Origin: Streptomyces sp. MUM 2J
GTDB lineage: Bacteria > Actinomycetota > Actinomycetes > Streptomycetales > Streptomycetaceae
DNA: 64,000 nucleotides
NCBI RefSeq assembly: GCF_022414535.1
Contig: NZ_JADWYM010000022.1
Location: 1 to 64,000, forward strand
Direction of reading: 5' to 3'
Shown: positions 26,307-34,870 of the stretch, piece by piece
Layout of the letters: each line of letters begins with the position of its first letter
Numbering within the stretch: the stretch's first letter is position 1
The notes under the pieces: generated by a model
The model's database searches: none
Told to the model about the DNA's origin: nothing
The model's input: only the letters and a program-made list of their open reading frames with translations
Translations under genes and position numbers: made by a program

Positions 26307-27523
26307 CGCGGCTCCCCGTCGATCAGCGTGTGGGCGGCGGTCTCCGCGGTCGCGGCGCGCTCCGCCAGCACCGCGAGGGCCAGTTGCAGGGCGTCCTGCA
26401 GCGTGTTGCGGGAGCGCAGCCGCCCGATGTCGATGCCCAGGTGGACCATGGACTGCGCGGTCTCCGGCCGTACCCCGCTGAGGATGCTGACGGTGCCCAT
26501 CAGCGAGGCCGCCTGCACCGTCTTGAGCAGGTGCTGGGCGACCTGGGTGTCGATGGTGGGCACCCCGCTGATGTCCAGGATGGCGACCTCGGCCTGGCTC
26601 TGGGCGATCTTCTCCAGCAGGCCCTCGGTCAGCCGGGTGGCGCGCAGGGTGTCCAGGGTGCCGATGATGGGCAGCGCCAGTACCTTGTCCCACACCTGGA
26701 TGACCGGTGTGGACAGCTCCAGGATCTCGTCCCGCTGGCGTTGCAGCCGCTGCTCGGTCTCCCGGCGCTCGGTGACGTCCCGGATCGCGGCGGCCACCAG
26801 CCGCCCTTCGGGCGTCTCCAGCGGGCTGAGGCTGATCTCGACGGGGAACTCCGTACCGTCCCGGCGCATTCCGGACAGTTCCAGCCCCGCGCCCATCGGG
26901 CGCAGCCGGGGATCGGAGAGGAACCCGTTGCGGTGGCCGATGTGCCGGTCGCGGAACCGCGGCGGCACCAGCACCTCGATCTCCCGGCCGACCAGTTCGT
27001 CGCGCTCGAAGCCGAACAGCGTCTCTGCCTGCCGGTTGACCAGGACGATCCGTGCGTCCGGCCCCACGATGACCATGGCGTCCGGAGCGGACTCCAGCAG
27101 GCCGTGGAACAGCGACTCGGCCCGCGCGCTCTCCGTCACGTCCCGCAGGACCTTGACGAACCCGGTCACGGACCCGGCGTCGTCGCGTACCGGTGTCAGC
27201 GTGACCCTGGCGAGGAACCGCCCGTCGCCCTTGCGGACCCGCCAGCCCTGGAACTCCCGCCGCCCGTCCTGCCGGGCACCGTCGAGTTCCTGCTCCACCA
27301 GACCGGCCGCACGGTCCTCTGCGGTGTGCAGCACCGACACCGGCCGCCCCACCACCTCGTCCGCGGTGTAGCCGGTCATCGCCTCGGCGGCGCGGCTCCA
27401 GCGGACCACGTCACCGCCCGGACCGAGCTTGACGACGGCGTGGTCGGTGACCGCGTCCAGCATCGTCTCCAGGTCCCGCAGGACCGCCTGCTGATCCCGG
27501 CCACCACCCGATGGCGTCGTCAT
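26303..27523 (-). CDS. RsbR-like stressosome sensor with two PAS domains and a STAS domain
   Basis: 406 residues: PAS 1 (about 15-130, LGPGGDVVRWSRAAEAMTGY), PAS 2 (about 140-258, APDAMVIVGPDARIVLVNRQ; SGMRRDGTEFPVEISLSPLE), a linker helix, and a STAS domain (about 270-390, VAILDISGVPTIDTQVAQHL; MGTVSILSGVRPETAQS). The two positions that are Thr in B. subtilis RsbRA (DITGVP and the later TG) are both Ser here, still phosphorylatable. Classical RsbR carries a globin-like N-terminus; PAS domains suggest redox, light or ligand sensing. First gene of the five-gene cassette, starting at ATG 27523. Confidence 0.9.
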   Translation of the reverse strand: MTTPSGGGRDQQAVLRDLETMLDAVTDHAVVKLGPGGDVVRWSRAAEAMTGYTADEVVGRPVSVLHTAEDRAAGLVEQELDGARQDGRREFQGWRVRKGDGRFLARVTLTPVRDDAGSVTGFVKVLRDVTESARAESLFHGLLESAPDAMVIVGPDARIVLVNRQAETLFGFERDELVGREIEVLVPPRFRDRHIGHRNGFLSDPRLRPMGAGLELSGMRRDGTEFPVEISLSPLETPEGRLVAAAIRDVTERRETEQRLQRQRDEILELSTPVIQVWDKVLALPIIGTLDTLRATRLTEGLLEKIAQSQAEVAILDISGVPTIDTQVAQHLLKTVQAASLMGTVSILSGVRPETAQSMVHLGIDIGRLRSRNTLQDALQLALAVLAERAATAETAAHTLIDGEPR

Positions 27524-27871
27524 ACCGGTGCCCCCACCCTTCCGCGTCGTCCGTCCCCGGGCCGAGCCGACCGCTCGGCAGCAGCCGTGATGCCCGGCGC
27601 GGCCGATGCTACCCGCTGCCGACGGGGCCCCGTCGACCGCGACCAGGGCTCCCCATCGGCAGCCCTTCCACGGCAGACCGGCACGCGGCCCTGACGGGCG
27701 CGGAACGCCGCCGCGCGGCCGGGTGCGAACACCTGTGCGCGACCCGGCGGTGGTCTCCCCGGCACGACGACGTCACCCGGCCCGGCGAAGGCGTTCGGCA
27801 CGGGGCTGAACGGGGAGATTCCTTTCCGGCTCTCCCCGTCACCGCCCCGGCGCCTCCCGTGGCGGGAGCGC
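27524..27871. other. Promoter-side intergenic region of the stressosome operon
   Basis: About 350 bases between the hibernation-factor terminator and rsbR, where the operon promoter should lie. No gene and no recognisable promoter consensus could be picked out; frames here are Arg/Pro/Gly-rich on both strands. Confidence 0.45.
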
Positions 27872-27912
27872 CCCGGGCCGGGCCGCACGTCGAGTGTGCG
27901 GCCCGGCCCGGG
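27872..27912 (-). terminator. Perfect 17-bp stem-loop downstream of the hibernation factor gene
   Basis: Arms 27872-27888 and 27896-27912 are fully complementary with a 7-base loop. The hairpin starts 14 bases past the stop codon of the hibernation factor gene and separates it from the rsbR operon. It is the strongest hairpin in the window. Confidence 0.88.
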
Positions 27913-27925
27913 AACCGGGGAGGGA

Positions 27926-28729
27926 CTACGCGGCGGGAACGATCAGACCGTAGTGCCCGTCGAAGCGGTGGTAGACAACGCTGCCGCGACCGGTCGTCCG
28001 GTCGGTGAAGAAGACGAACGGCAGGCCGGCCAGCTCCAGACGGGCCACGGCGTCCGTGACACCGATCTCGGGTACCGGCACGGTGCCCGGGCCGGTACCC
28101 GCTCCCTCCGGCTCGACGAGACGGCCGTCCTGTCCGCTCGCCGACGCCATGCGGTGGTGGCCGTCCTCGTCGCGGTAGACGATGCTGTCCTGCCCGGACA
28201 CGGCGTCGGTGAACAGGTAGAAGTCGTAGTCCAGCAGGTCCAGGTCGACGACCGCGTCGTGGACCGGCTGCCGCGGCAGACCGAACGACTTGCGCCGTAC
28301 GATCCTGCGGTCCTCGGGGACCACGTGGTGGCGCACCGGCCGGTGGTGCTGACCGGCGCCGTCCCCGGCCGTCCGTGAGCGGGACTCGGCGGTTCCGTGG
28401 TGCCGGTCCTGCCGGTGCCCCCGCGCGCGGGCGAGGCGGGCGGCCAGCCGGTCGCGCAGCAGGTCCACGGCCTCGAACAGGGAGTCGGCGGCCACGTGTG
28501 CCCTCACCGGCCGTCCGTTCAGGTTCACCACGGCCTGCGCGTGGGCGGGCCTGGCCGCCGCGGGGTTGGCCGCAAGGCTCAGCTTGACCTGCGCCGCGAG
28601 GACCGGCTCGCCGACGTGCTCGATGACGGTGAGCGTCTTGTCCTGCGCGTAACGCGCCGCGTTCCGGGGGACCTGCCCCCGGGTCTCCACCTGGACATCG
28701 ACATCCGGCCTGCTCTTGAGACGGTTCAT
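27926..28729 (-). CDS. Ribosome hibernation promoting factor, RafH-like with two C-terminal domains
   Basis: 267 residues. The N-terminal S30AE-type region spans about 1-110 (AAQVKLSLAANPAAARPAHA; HVAADSLFEAVDLLRDRLAA). Two copies of the dimerising C-terminal domain follow: VDLDLLDYDFYLFTDAVSGQ then DSIVYRDEDGHHRM, and ARLELAGLPFVFFTDRTTGR then GSVVYHRFDGHYGLIVP. Ordinary long-form HPF has one such domain; RafH of the M. tuberculosis DosR regulon has two. It should stall ribosomes during hypoxia or stationary phase. The ATG at 28729 follows GGAGG with eight-base spacing. A possible DevR-type box lies about 80 bases upstream. Confidence 0.88.
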   Translation of the reverse strand: MNRLKSRPDVDVQVETRGQVPRNAARYAQDKTLTVIEHVGEPVLAAQVKLSLAANPAAARPAHAQAVVNLNGRPVRAHVAADSLFEAVDLLRDRLAARLARARGHRQDRHHGTAESRSRTAGDGAGQHHRPVRHHVVPEDRRIVRRKSFGLPRQPVHDAVVDLDLLDYDFYLFTDAVSGQDSIVYRDEDGHHRMASASGQDGRLVEPEGAGTGPGTVPVPEIGVTDAVARLELAGLPFVFFTDRTTGRGSVVYHRFDGHYGLIVPAA

Positions 28730-28809
28730 CAGGCGTCCTCCATCCGTGATCACTCAGAGCCTGCCCGGCCGGGCGCGGCTCTCCCAGAGCTGGCCAGCCC
28801 CTGTCGGCA

Positions 28810-28822
28810 GGCCGAACGTCCC
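28810..28822 (-). promoter_or_regulatory. Possible DevR/DosR-type box upstream of the hibernation factor gene
   Basis: On the minus strand the sequence reads GGGACGTTCGGCC, resembling the half-palindromic DevR box pattern GGGACTTNNGNCC with one mismatch. It is about 80 bases before the start codon. Only one such box was found by eye and no DevR gene is in the window. Confidence 0.3.
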
Positions 28823-28895
28823 TGGGGCAGGTGCCGGACGGCCCGGCCGAGGTGGCGTCCGGATCCGGCGCGGGCTCCCTCCGGGTGCCGGACCG

Positions 28896-29909
28896 TCAGG
28901 GTGCAGCGGGGAGGAGCACCTCGGGCAGGGGCCTGCGCGGTGTCGGGGGCGTCGGCGGCGCGTACCCCAGCCGCAGGATCACCTGCGGCCGCCGCCCGGA
29001 TTCGGCGCCGGCCACCACTTCCCGCAGCGCGGGAATCTCCAGGGGGTGGCTCATCGGTGTGGTCGCGATGCCTCGCGTGGTGGCCGTCAGCAGCACGCGC
29101 TGCAGCGCCTGACCGCTCCTCACCCATGCACCGGGCCCGTCCGTCCCGGTGGACAGCACGGCGATGGTGGGGGAGGAGGGGAACGGCTCGGCGGGGCGGT
29201 GCAACTGCGGCAGAGCCAGCCCGAAGTCGCGCACCGGCAGGACCTCGAGTGCGTCCCACGACCCCGGAGCCACCGGCGGGAGGGCGTTCCGGCGGCGGGG
29301 GGCCGGACGCGACCGCCCGGCCAGCTCCGCACGGCGGACGCCCCGGGCGCGCAGTCGCTCGTCCGCGGTACGGACGAGGTCGAGGATGGCGTTTCGGGCC
29401 ACCGTGTCGGCGACGTGGAACACGGCGCCTTCGGACTCGGCCGCCGCGGCCAGGGCCCTGAGGACCGGGGCAGGCACCATCGCCGAGGTGAACGGCAGGC
29501 GGTTGGTGTGCCGGTGCGGGAGGGCCGCCGCCAACTCCACGAGCGACTCGTCCGGTTGCGCGTACGACCCGGCAAGGACCCTGGCCACCCGGTCCGGTTC
29601 GGCGGCTTCGGGGAACAGCCTGGTCTCCGGCGTCCAGCCCTGCGCGTGCAGGGCGAGACGCAGGTTGAACACGGCCGCGCCGATGCTGATCAGCATCTCC
29701 CGACCGGACGGATCGATGGCCTCCAGCCTGCGACCCGGGTCGGCGAGGACGTCCACCGTGCCGTCCCCGATCCGGAACAGCCACGGCTGGCTGTTGTGGA
29801 TGGACGGTGCCGCCGTCGCGGCCCGCACGCAGGCCGTGAGGATCTCCTCGGACGGCTTTCCGGGCTCCCGGCTGACGGGGGGCCGGCGGCCGGTCTCGGG
29901 CTCGGGCAT
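28896..29909 (-). CDS. Nitroreductase-fold protein, Acg-like
   Basis: 337 residues resembling the duplicated nitroreductase-fold Acg proteins of mycobacterial DosR regulons. Visible landmarks are ACVRAATAAPSIHNSQPWLF (FMN-side motif), DPSGREMLISIGAAVFNLRL, LPHRHTNRLPFTSA and SGQALQRVLLTATTRGIATT. Acg itself binds FMN poorly and may sequester flavin. The ATG at 29909 follows GGGAG. It is 61 bases downstream of the CBS-BON gene on the same strand, and probably in one operon with it. Confidence 0.85.
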   Translation of the reverse strand: MPEPETGRRPPVSREPGKPSEEILTACVRAATAAPSIHNSQPWLFRIGDGTVDVLADPGRRLEAIDPSGREMLISIGAAVFNLRLALHAQGWTPETRLFPEAAEPDRVARVLAGSYAQPDESLVELAAALPHRHTNRLPFTSAMVPAPVLRALAAAAESEGAVFHVADTVARNAILDLVRTADERLRARGVRRAELAGRSRPAPRRRNALPPVAPGSWDALEVLPVRDFGLALPQLHRPAEPFPSSPTIAVLSTGTDGPGAWVRSGQALQRVLLTATTRGIATTPMSHPLEIPALREVVAGAESGRRPQVILRLGYAPPTPPTPRRPLPEVLLPAAP

Positions 29910-29970
29910 CGTCGGACTCCCAACATCCAGGGCCGTCGGCCGCTCGCTTCGGGTGTGCAGCGGTCGCTTC

Positions 29971-30657
29971 TCAGGCGGTGAGCTGTTCGGCGGGGGCGGT
30001 GAACTCCTCGGCGGAGGCGGTGAGTTCGAAACGCACGTCCACGACGCCCTCGATCGCATGGACCAGACGGAGCGCCGTGGGCACCAGGGAGGTGTCGCGG
30101 AGGCGTCCCTCCATCGTGACCACCCCGCGCACGACCGAGACCTGGAGCGAGGGCTCGTCGGGGAAGAGCGCCGACACGACCTCGTGGTGGACCTCGTTCC
30201 GGATGGCCTCGTCGGAACGCAGGAAGCCCTTGAGCACGTCGCAGGGGCTGACCACACCGATGAGGCGGTCGTCCCCGTCGACGACGGGCAGGCGCTTGAC
30301 CCGTTTGGTCCCCATGAGCCGTGCGGCCTCCGCGAGGACCGTCTCGGGCCGGACACAGACCGCGGGTGCCGTCATCAGGTCGCCGACCTTCACCGCGGAC
30401 GCCTTGCCGAGCTCGTTCGCCCGCAGGAGGCGCTCGAGACGCGACGGGTCGCTGTCGCGCAGCTCCTGCTTGGGCAGCAGGTCCGAATCGGAGACCATGC
30501 CCACGACTCGGTTGTCGCCGCAGAGCACGGGCAGGGCACCGACGTTCCACCGGTGCATCGCTTCGATGACGTCCTTGTAGGTGGCGTCGCGGCTGACGGC
30601 GACGACGGTGGTGGTCATCACGTCGCGGACGGTGTGCGGAGCATCGCTGGTGAACAC
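29971..30657 (-). CDS. CBS-pair protein with C-terminal BON domain
   Basis: 228 residues from GTG 30657, preceded by GGGAG. CBS 1: VRDVMTTTVVAVSRDATYKD then WNVGALPVL; CBS 2: VGDLMTAPAVCVRPETVLAE then KRLPVVDGDDRLIGVVSPCD. The BON domain spans about 150-215 (VSVVRGVVTMEGRLRDTSLV). CBS pairs bind adenine nucleotides and report energy charge; BON domains are linked to membrane or phospholipid contact. The DosR regulon of mycobacteria contains similar CBS proteins, which fits the surrounding genes. Confidence 0.88.
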   Translation of the reverse strand: MFTSDAPHTVRDVMTTTVVAVSRDATYKDVIEAMHRWNVGALPVLCGDNRVVGMVSDSDLLPKQELRDSDPSRLERLLRANELGKASAVKVGDLMTAPAVCVRPETVLAEAARLMGTKRVKRLPVVDGDDRLIGVVSPCDVLKGFLRSDEAIRNEVHHEVVSALFPDEPSLQVSVVRGVVTMEGRLRDTSLVPTALRLVHAIEGVVDVRFELTASAEEFTAPAEQLTA

Positions 30658-30962
30658 GGCGTGTCTCCCGGGACATGCGCAGGACGAGGGATGTCGGAAT
30701 CCAGGTCGCTCAGGGACTTGGACCGCTGGTTGACCGGTGCCTCTTCGCCTCTTCATGGTGGGGCCGCGCGCCGCCGCCGGGCAGGGCCGGTCGGGCCCCT
30801 CCGCACGGCCGACAGGCTCATGGTGCGGTCGGGCCCCGTCGCGGACAGCCTGCTCGTGACCGCGACGCCTCCACCGGTCACCTCACCCTCCCACACGGCC
30901 CCGCGCCGGCAGGGAGGAACCGGCGGTGCGAGGAGGAGGCCGGCCCTGCCGGGCTCGCGGAC
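30658..30962. other. Intergenic region upstream of the CBS-BON gene
   Basis: No gene seen. A half-site AGGGACTTGGACC begins at 30713, similar to one arm of a DevR box, but the second arm does not fit the consensus spacing. The 3' end of the convergently oriented reading is featureless. Confidence 0.4.
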
Positions 30963-31580
30963 TCAGGTGTGACGCCGGGGGGAGCCGTCCCCGTCGCCGG
31001 CCCGTGGCGGTCCGTCGAGCCCGGCGAGACGGCGCAGCGCGCCCTCCAACGGCACCCCGCCGAGTCGCGGGTCGATCAGGTGGTGCAGGACCAGACCGTC
31101 GAGCAGGGCCAGCAGGAGTACGGCGACGGCCTCCGCCTCCGGGTCCCCGGTCTGTGCGGTGAGCCAGCCGGTGAGGGCGGACCGGCACTCCCCGAGCGCT
31201 GCGGCCAGTTCCAGGCGCAGCCGTTCGTTCCGTGTGGCGGCGAGCAGCGCTTCGCTGAACAGCGCCGTGGTCTCGCTGTCGGCGGCGTAGCGGGCCACCA
31301 GTTCCAGGAAGAACTCCAACCCGGTCCCGGTGTCGGCGCCCCCGCGCAGCACGCTCAGCAGTCCGTCGACCTCCTGGCGCAGTGCCTGCAGGGCCGCCTC
31401 GACCAGGAGGTTGTCCACCGACTGGAAGTGGTAGTGCACCAGACCGGGCCGGACCCCGGCCCGGTCGGCGACCCGCCGGGTGGACACCGTGCCCCAGCCG
31501 TCCTCGACGATCAGTTCGGCTGCGGCCCGCAGCAGCCGGGCTCGGGTCTCCCGCCCGGTTTCCTGCGAGGTCGGCGCCAT
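30963..31580 (-). CDS. TetR-family transcriptional repressor
   Basis: 205 residues. The N-terminal helix-turn-helix reads TRARLLRAAAELIVEDGWGT, then VSTRRVADRAGVRPGLVHYH, typical of TetR; the rest is a helical ligand domain with LLALLDGLVLHHLIDPRL near the end. The ATG at 31580 follows AAGGAA. It lies 108 bases downstream of the ABC permease gene on the same strand, with its own palindromic operator in between. The same palindrome occurs upstream of the ABC operon, so it probably represses itself and the transporter. Confidence 0.92.
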   Translation of the reverse strand: MAPTSQETGRETRARLLRAAAELIVEDGWGTVSTRRVADRAGVRPGLVHYHFQSVDNLLVEAALQALRQEVDGLLSVLRGGADTGTGLEFFLELVARYAADSETTALFSEALLAATRNERLRLELAAALGECRSALTGWLTAQTGDPEAEAVAVLLLALLDGLVLHHLIDPRLGGVPLEGALRRLAGLDGPPRAGDGDGSPRRHT

Positions 31581-31616
31581 GTCGTTTCCTTCTTCTCCGG
31601 TGACGCGCAACACGTC

Positions 31617-31632
31617 TTGGGCGTTCGACCAA
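31617..31632. promoter_or_regulatory. TetR operator upstream of the tetR gene
   Basis: TTGGGCGTTCGACCAA, a near-palindrome differing by one base from the operator before the ABC operon. A CGTACG follows at 31635-31640, as in the other site, and a degenerate second copy seems to sit around 31643-31658. It lies 37-52 bases before the tetR start codon. Confidence 0.75.
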
Positions 31633-31688
31633 ATCGTACGGGTTGACCGATCACACCGACAAATGGGTCGCGCGGCCCGCGCGCGCCG

Positions 31689-34037
31689 TCACTGTGCCCG
31701 CTCCCGGACCACCCGTGCGATGTCCAGTCGTCCCACGGCTCGGAGGGCGGGAAGCTGTGAGACGGCTGCTGCCGCAACCACGGAGACCGCCGCCAGCAGC
31801 AGTGCCGGCCAGCCGAGGCTGAGCTGCATGGTGAACAGATCGCTGTTGAACGATTGCAGGAACGCCCATGCCGTCGCCGCGCCCGCGACCAGGCCGGCCG
31901 GCATGGCCAGCAGGGTGGCCGTGAGGTTCTCGGTGGCGAGGATGCCCGCCACCCGGCGCAACGGGACGCCCGCCGCCCGCAGTGTGGCGAGTTCGCCCGT
32001 GCGTTCCGCGACGTTCACGGTCATCGTCACGTAGATCACGGTGAAGGCGAGGGCCCCGCCGAGGACCAGCATGGCGCCGATGAAGATCCAGAAGAGTTTC
32101 AGGTAGCTGTCCACCTGGTCGCGCAGTGCTCGCGCGTCCGTATAGGCGACGACGCCGTCGAGGCCGGTGATCTGCGCGCGCAGCTGTGCCCGGTCGGCAC
32201 CGTCGGCGAACCGCAGCAGGTAGGTGTCCGGCTGGGTGCCGGTCACGGTCCGGACGGTGTCGAGGGAGGCGTAGAGCACGGTGCCCATGGGCTCGTGCAC
32301 GAATCCGGCGAGCGTCACCTGCCGGGCCCGTCCGTCGGGTCCGGTGAGCGTGATCCGGTCGCCGGTCGAGACGTGCAGCCGGTCGGCCAGCGCCGCGCCG
32401 GCCAGCACACCGTGCACGGGCAACTGCTGTGCGTCTCCGTCGGCGCGCAGGAACCGGTGCATCTGCGTGTCGGGCCGGTATCCGGTCAGGGAGGTGGTGT
32501 AGGAGCCGTGCGCGGAGGAGGCCGTGACCGGCAGGGTGGCCGAGGGCTCCACCGAGGCCACCCCGCGCGCGGCCCGCAGCCGGGCCCCGAGGTCCTCGGT
32601 GCCCGCGGCCGCCGTGACCGTGGCGTCCTGCCGCTGGACCTGGTCGAACTGCCGGTTGACCATGGCCCGCATGCTGGTGAGCATGCCGACCGAGGTCAGG
32701 ACGAGGACGAGTGCGAGCACCGCGCCGCTCATGGTCGCGATGGTGCGTCGCCGGCTGCGGCCCAGGTCGCGCAGCGCCATCCGCCAGCTGACCGGCAGTC
32801 GCCGGGCGCGGGCCAGGAGCCGCGCGACCCGCCCCGGCCGCGGGGTCCGGCTCCCGTCGCCCCGCATCGCCTCGGCGGGCGCCGTGCGGGCCGCGGCGAG
32901 CGCCGGAGCCCCGCCCGCCACCAGCCCCACCACCAGCCCGAACAGCAGCCCGAGCAGGCTCGTCGGCACGTGCCGGCCGACCACGGTGTCGGGGATGTCG
33001 AGTGCGGAGGTGTAGGCGCGGGTCACCGCGGAGGTGGCCACGGCGCCCAGGACGACGCCGGCCACCGCACCGGCCGTGGTCGAGATCACGGCGTGCGCCA
33101 GATAGTGGCGTACGACGGCGCCGCGACGGGCCCCCGCGGCGAGCAGCGTGCCGATGATCCGGCGCTCGGCCAGCACCAGCCGGGTGATCAGGATGTAGGC
33201 GGCCACGCCGGCGGCCGACAGGAACAGCAGAGGGAAGGCCACGGCGAGTTCGTTGAAGCCCTTGAGGTCCTCGGCCAGGGCGGAGTTGGAAGGCTGGTCG
33301 GCGCGCGGTTGCACGTGAACGGCGCCCGCGGCGCGCAGGGCGGCGGTCGCCCGGCTCCTGTCCGTGTCGCCGCTGCCCGGGGTGAATCCGACCAGGGCCT
33401 GGTTCGGGGCGGACGTTCCCGCCAGTGCCCGGGCGGTGGTCTCGGGGACGTAGAGCACGGCGAAGGAGTGCGGGTCGGCGAGCACCTCCTGGCGGTCGCG
33501 TGCGGGCCACAGGTATTCGGGTGACACGGCGATGCCGCGGACCGTGAGGGTGCGCCAGCCGCTGCCGTCGTAGGCGCGCACCCGGTCGCCGGGCCGGAGG
33601 CCGAAGGTGCGGGCGGCATGGCGTTCGAGCACCGCGCCGTCGGAGTCGCCCGCGGCCGGCGCCCGGCCCTCGGTGATCTCCACCTGGTTCACCGCGGGGG
33701 CCCCGGCGTCGTCGGGCAGTCCGGCGACGCGGCCCTGGAGTTTCTGGCCGGTGATGTCGAGCGGCACGTCGGCCTGGGTGCGCGTGGTCACGGCCGCGAC
33801 GCCGGAGACGTCCTCGACCCGGGTGGCGAGCGGTCGCGCGTCGGGTGCGGTCGCGGTGAGGTCGGCGAAGTGCAGCCGGCTGTAGGTGCGTTCGTAGGAC
33901 GCGCTGAGATTGAGGTAGGCGTCGTAGCTGGCGATGAACAGGGTGACGCCCAGCATCACGGTGATCGCCACGGCGGTGAACTGGGCCAGCCGCCGCCGCA
34001 GATCGCGCCGGGTCTTGGTGAACATGATGTGTCGCAC
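31689..34037 (-). CDS. ABC transporter permease, FtsX-like (duplicated MacB-type)
   Basis: 782 residues with the long-permease layout: a first membrane segment (TAVAITVMLGVTLFIASYDA, about 20-40), a large extracytoplasmic MacB-PCD-like domain (about 55-250), three FtsX helices (AFPLLFLSAAGVAAYILITR and on), a second such unit after MALRDLGRSRRRTIATMSGA, and final helices to ERAQ. Such permeases form mechanotransmission-type complexes for lipoproteins, peptides or antibiotics. The GTG at 34037 has GAGG seven bases upstream and lies nine bases past the ATPase stop; an ATG four codons later is possible. Substrate unknown. Confidence 0.88.
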   Translation of the reverse strand: MRHIMFTKTRRDLRRRLAQFTAVAITVMLGVTLFIASYDAYLNLSASYERTYSRLHFADLTATAPDARPLATRVEDVSGVAAVTTRTQADVPLDITGQKLQGRVAGLPDDAGAPAVNQVEITEGRAPAAGDSDGAVLERHAARTFGLRPGDRVRAYDGSGWRTLTVRGIAVSPEYLWPARDRQEVLADPHSFAVLYVPETTARALAGTSAPNQALVGFTPGSGDTDRSRATAALRAAGAVHVQPRADQPSNSALAEDLKGFNELAVAFPLLFLSAAGVAAYILITRLVLAERRIIGTLLAAGARRGAVVRHYLAHAVISTTAGAVAGVVLGAVATSAVTRAYTSALDIPDTVVGRHVPTSLLGLLFGLVVGLVAGGAPALAAARTAPAEAMRGDGSRTPRPGRVARLLARARRLPVSWRMALRDLGRSRRRTIATMSGAVLALVLVLTSVGMLTSMRAMVNRQFDQVQRQDATVTAAAGTEDLGARLRAARGVASVEPSATLPVTASSAHGSYTTSLTGYRPDTQMHRFLRADGDAQQLPVHGVLAGAALADRLHVSTGDRITLTGPDGRARQVTLAGFVHEPMGTVLYASLDTVRTVTGTQPDTYLLRFADGADRAQLRAQITGLDGVVAYTDARALRDQVDSYLKLFWIFIGAMLVLGGALAFTVIYVTMTVNVAERTGELATLRAAGVPLRRVAGILATENLTATLLAMPAGLVAGAATAWAFLQSFNSDLFTMQLSLGWPALLLAAVSVVAAAAVSQLPALRAVGRLDIARVVRERAQ

Positions 34038-34045
34038 GGCGCGCC

Positions 34046-34771
34046 TCACCAGGTCACGGCGGCCGCGTCGGCCGGGACGGACTGCCGCTCGACGGACTCG
34101 ACGCGCCCGTCGCGCATGTGCACGACCCGGTGGGCCATCGCCGCGATCCCGGCGTTGTGGGTGACCATCAGCACGGTGCGCCCCTCGCGGTTGCTGCGCT
34201 GTACCAGCTCCAGGATCGCGCGGCCGGTGGCGGTGTCGAGCGCGCCGGTGGGTTCGTCGGCGAGGAGCAGGTCCGGGTCGGTGACCAGCGCCCGGGCGAT
34301 GGCCACCCGCTGCTGCTGTCCGCCGGAGAGCTGGGCGGGGAAGTGGTCCATGCGGTCGCTCAGGCCGACGGCGGTGAGCAGCTCCGCCGCCCGCCGGCGG
34401 TCGCCGCGGCCGGTGAGCTCCACGATGACCTCGACGTTCTCCCGTGCGGTCAGCGTCGACACGAGGTTGAAGAACTGGAACACGAATCCGATGTGCTGCC
34501 GCCGGAAGTCGGCGAGCCGGGCCGGCTGTCGCTCCGTGAGTTCCTCTCCCGCGACGGTCAGCCGGCCGGCGTCCGCCGACTCGATGCCGCCGATGAGGTT
34601 GAGCAGGGTCGTCTTGCCGGACCCGCTCGGACCGAGGACGACCACGAGTTCCCCGGGCTCGATGTCGAGATCGACGCCGCGCAGCGCGTGGACTGTTGCC
34701 TCTGCAGTGCCGTAGGTCTTGCTCACGCCGCGCAGTCGTACGCCGCCGCGGTCTTCCGGTGTGGTCGTCAT
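34046..34771 (-). CDS. ABC transporter ATPase, MacB/LolD type
   Basis: 241 residues with the full motif set: Walker A VVVLGPSGSGKTTLLNLIGG, Q-loop HIGFVFQFFNLVSTLTAREN, signature PAQLSGGQQQRVAIARALVT, Walker B DLLLADEPTGALDTATG, and H-loop VLMVTHNAGIAAMA. It energises the large FtsX-like permease encoded immediately downstream. First gene of the operon behind the double palindromic operator at 34871-34911. The arrangement of tetR, permease and ATPase suggests inducible export. Confidence 0.93.
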   Translation of the reverse strand: MTTTPEDRGGVRLRGVSKTYGTAEATVHALRGVDLDIEPGELVVVLGPSGSGKTTLLNLIGGIESADAGRLTVAGEELTERQPARLADFRRQHIGFVFQFFNLVSTLTARENVEVIVELTGRGDRRRAAELLTAVGLSDRMDHFPAQLSGGQQQRVAIARALVTDPDLLLADEPTGALDTATGRAILELVQRSNREGRTVLMVTHNAGIAAMAHRVVHMRDGRVESVERQSVPADAAAVTW

Positions 34772-34870
34772 GTCGCGCTCTCAACGCTCCTGATCCGGTG
34801 TGGTCCCAGCGGCACCGGCCGGCGTCCCACGCGGCGGCGCTCCGGCGGGAGGTGTTCCCCGCACCTCTAC

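Noticed and set aside
30713..30725. DevR-box-like half site upstream of the CBS-BON gene
   Set aside because: The second arm has the wrong spacing; it was not counted as a regulatory site.
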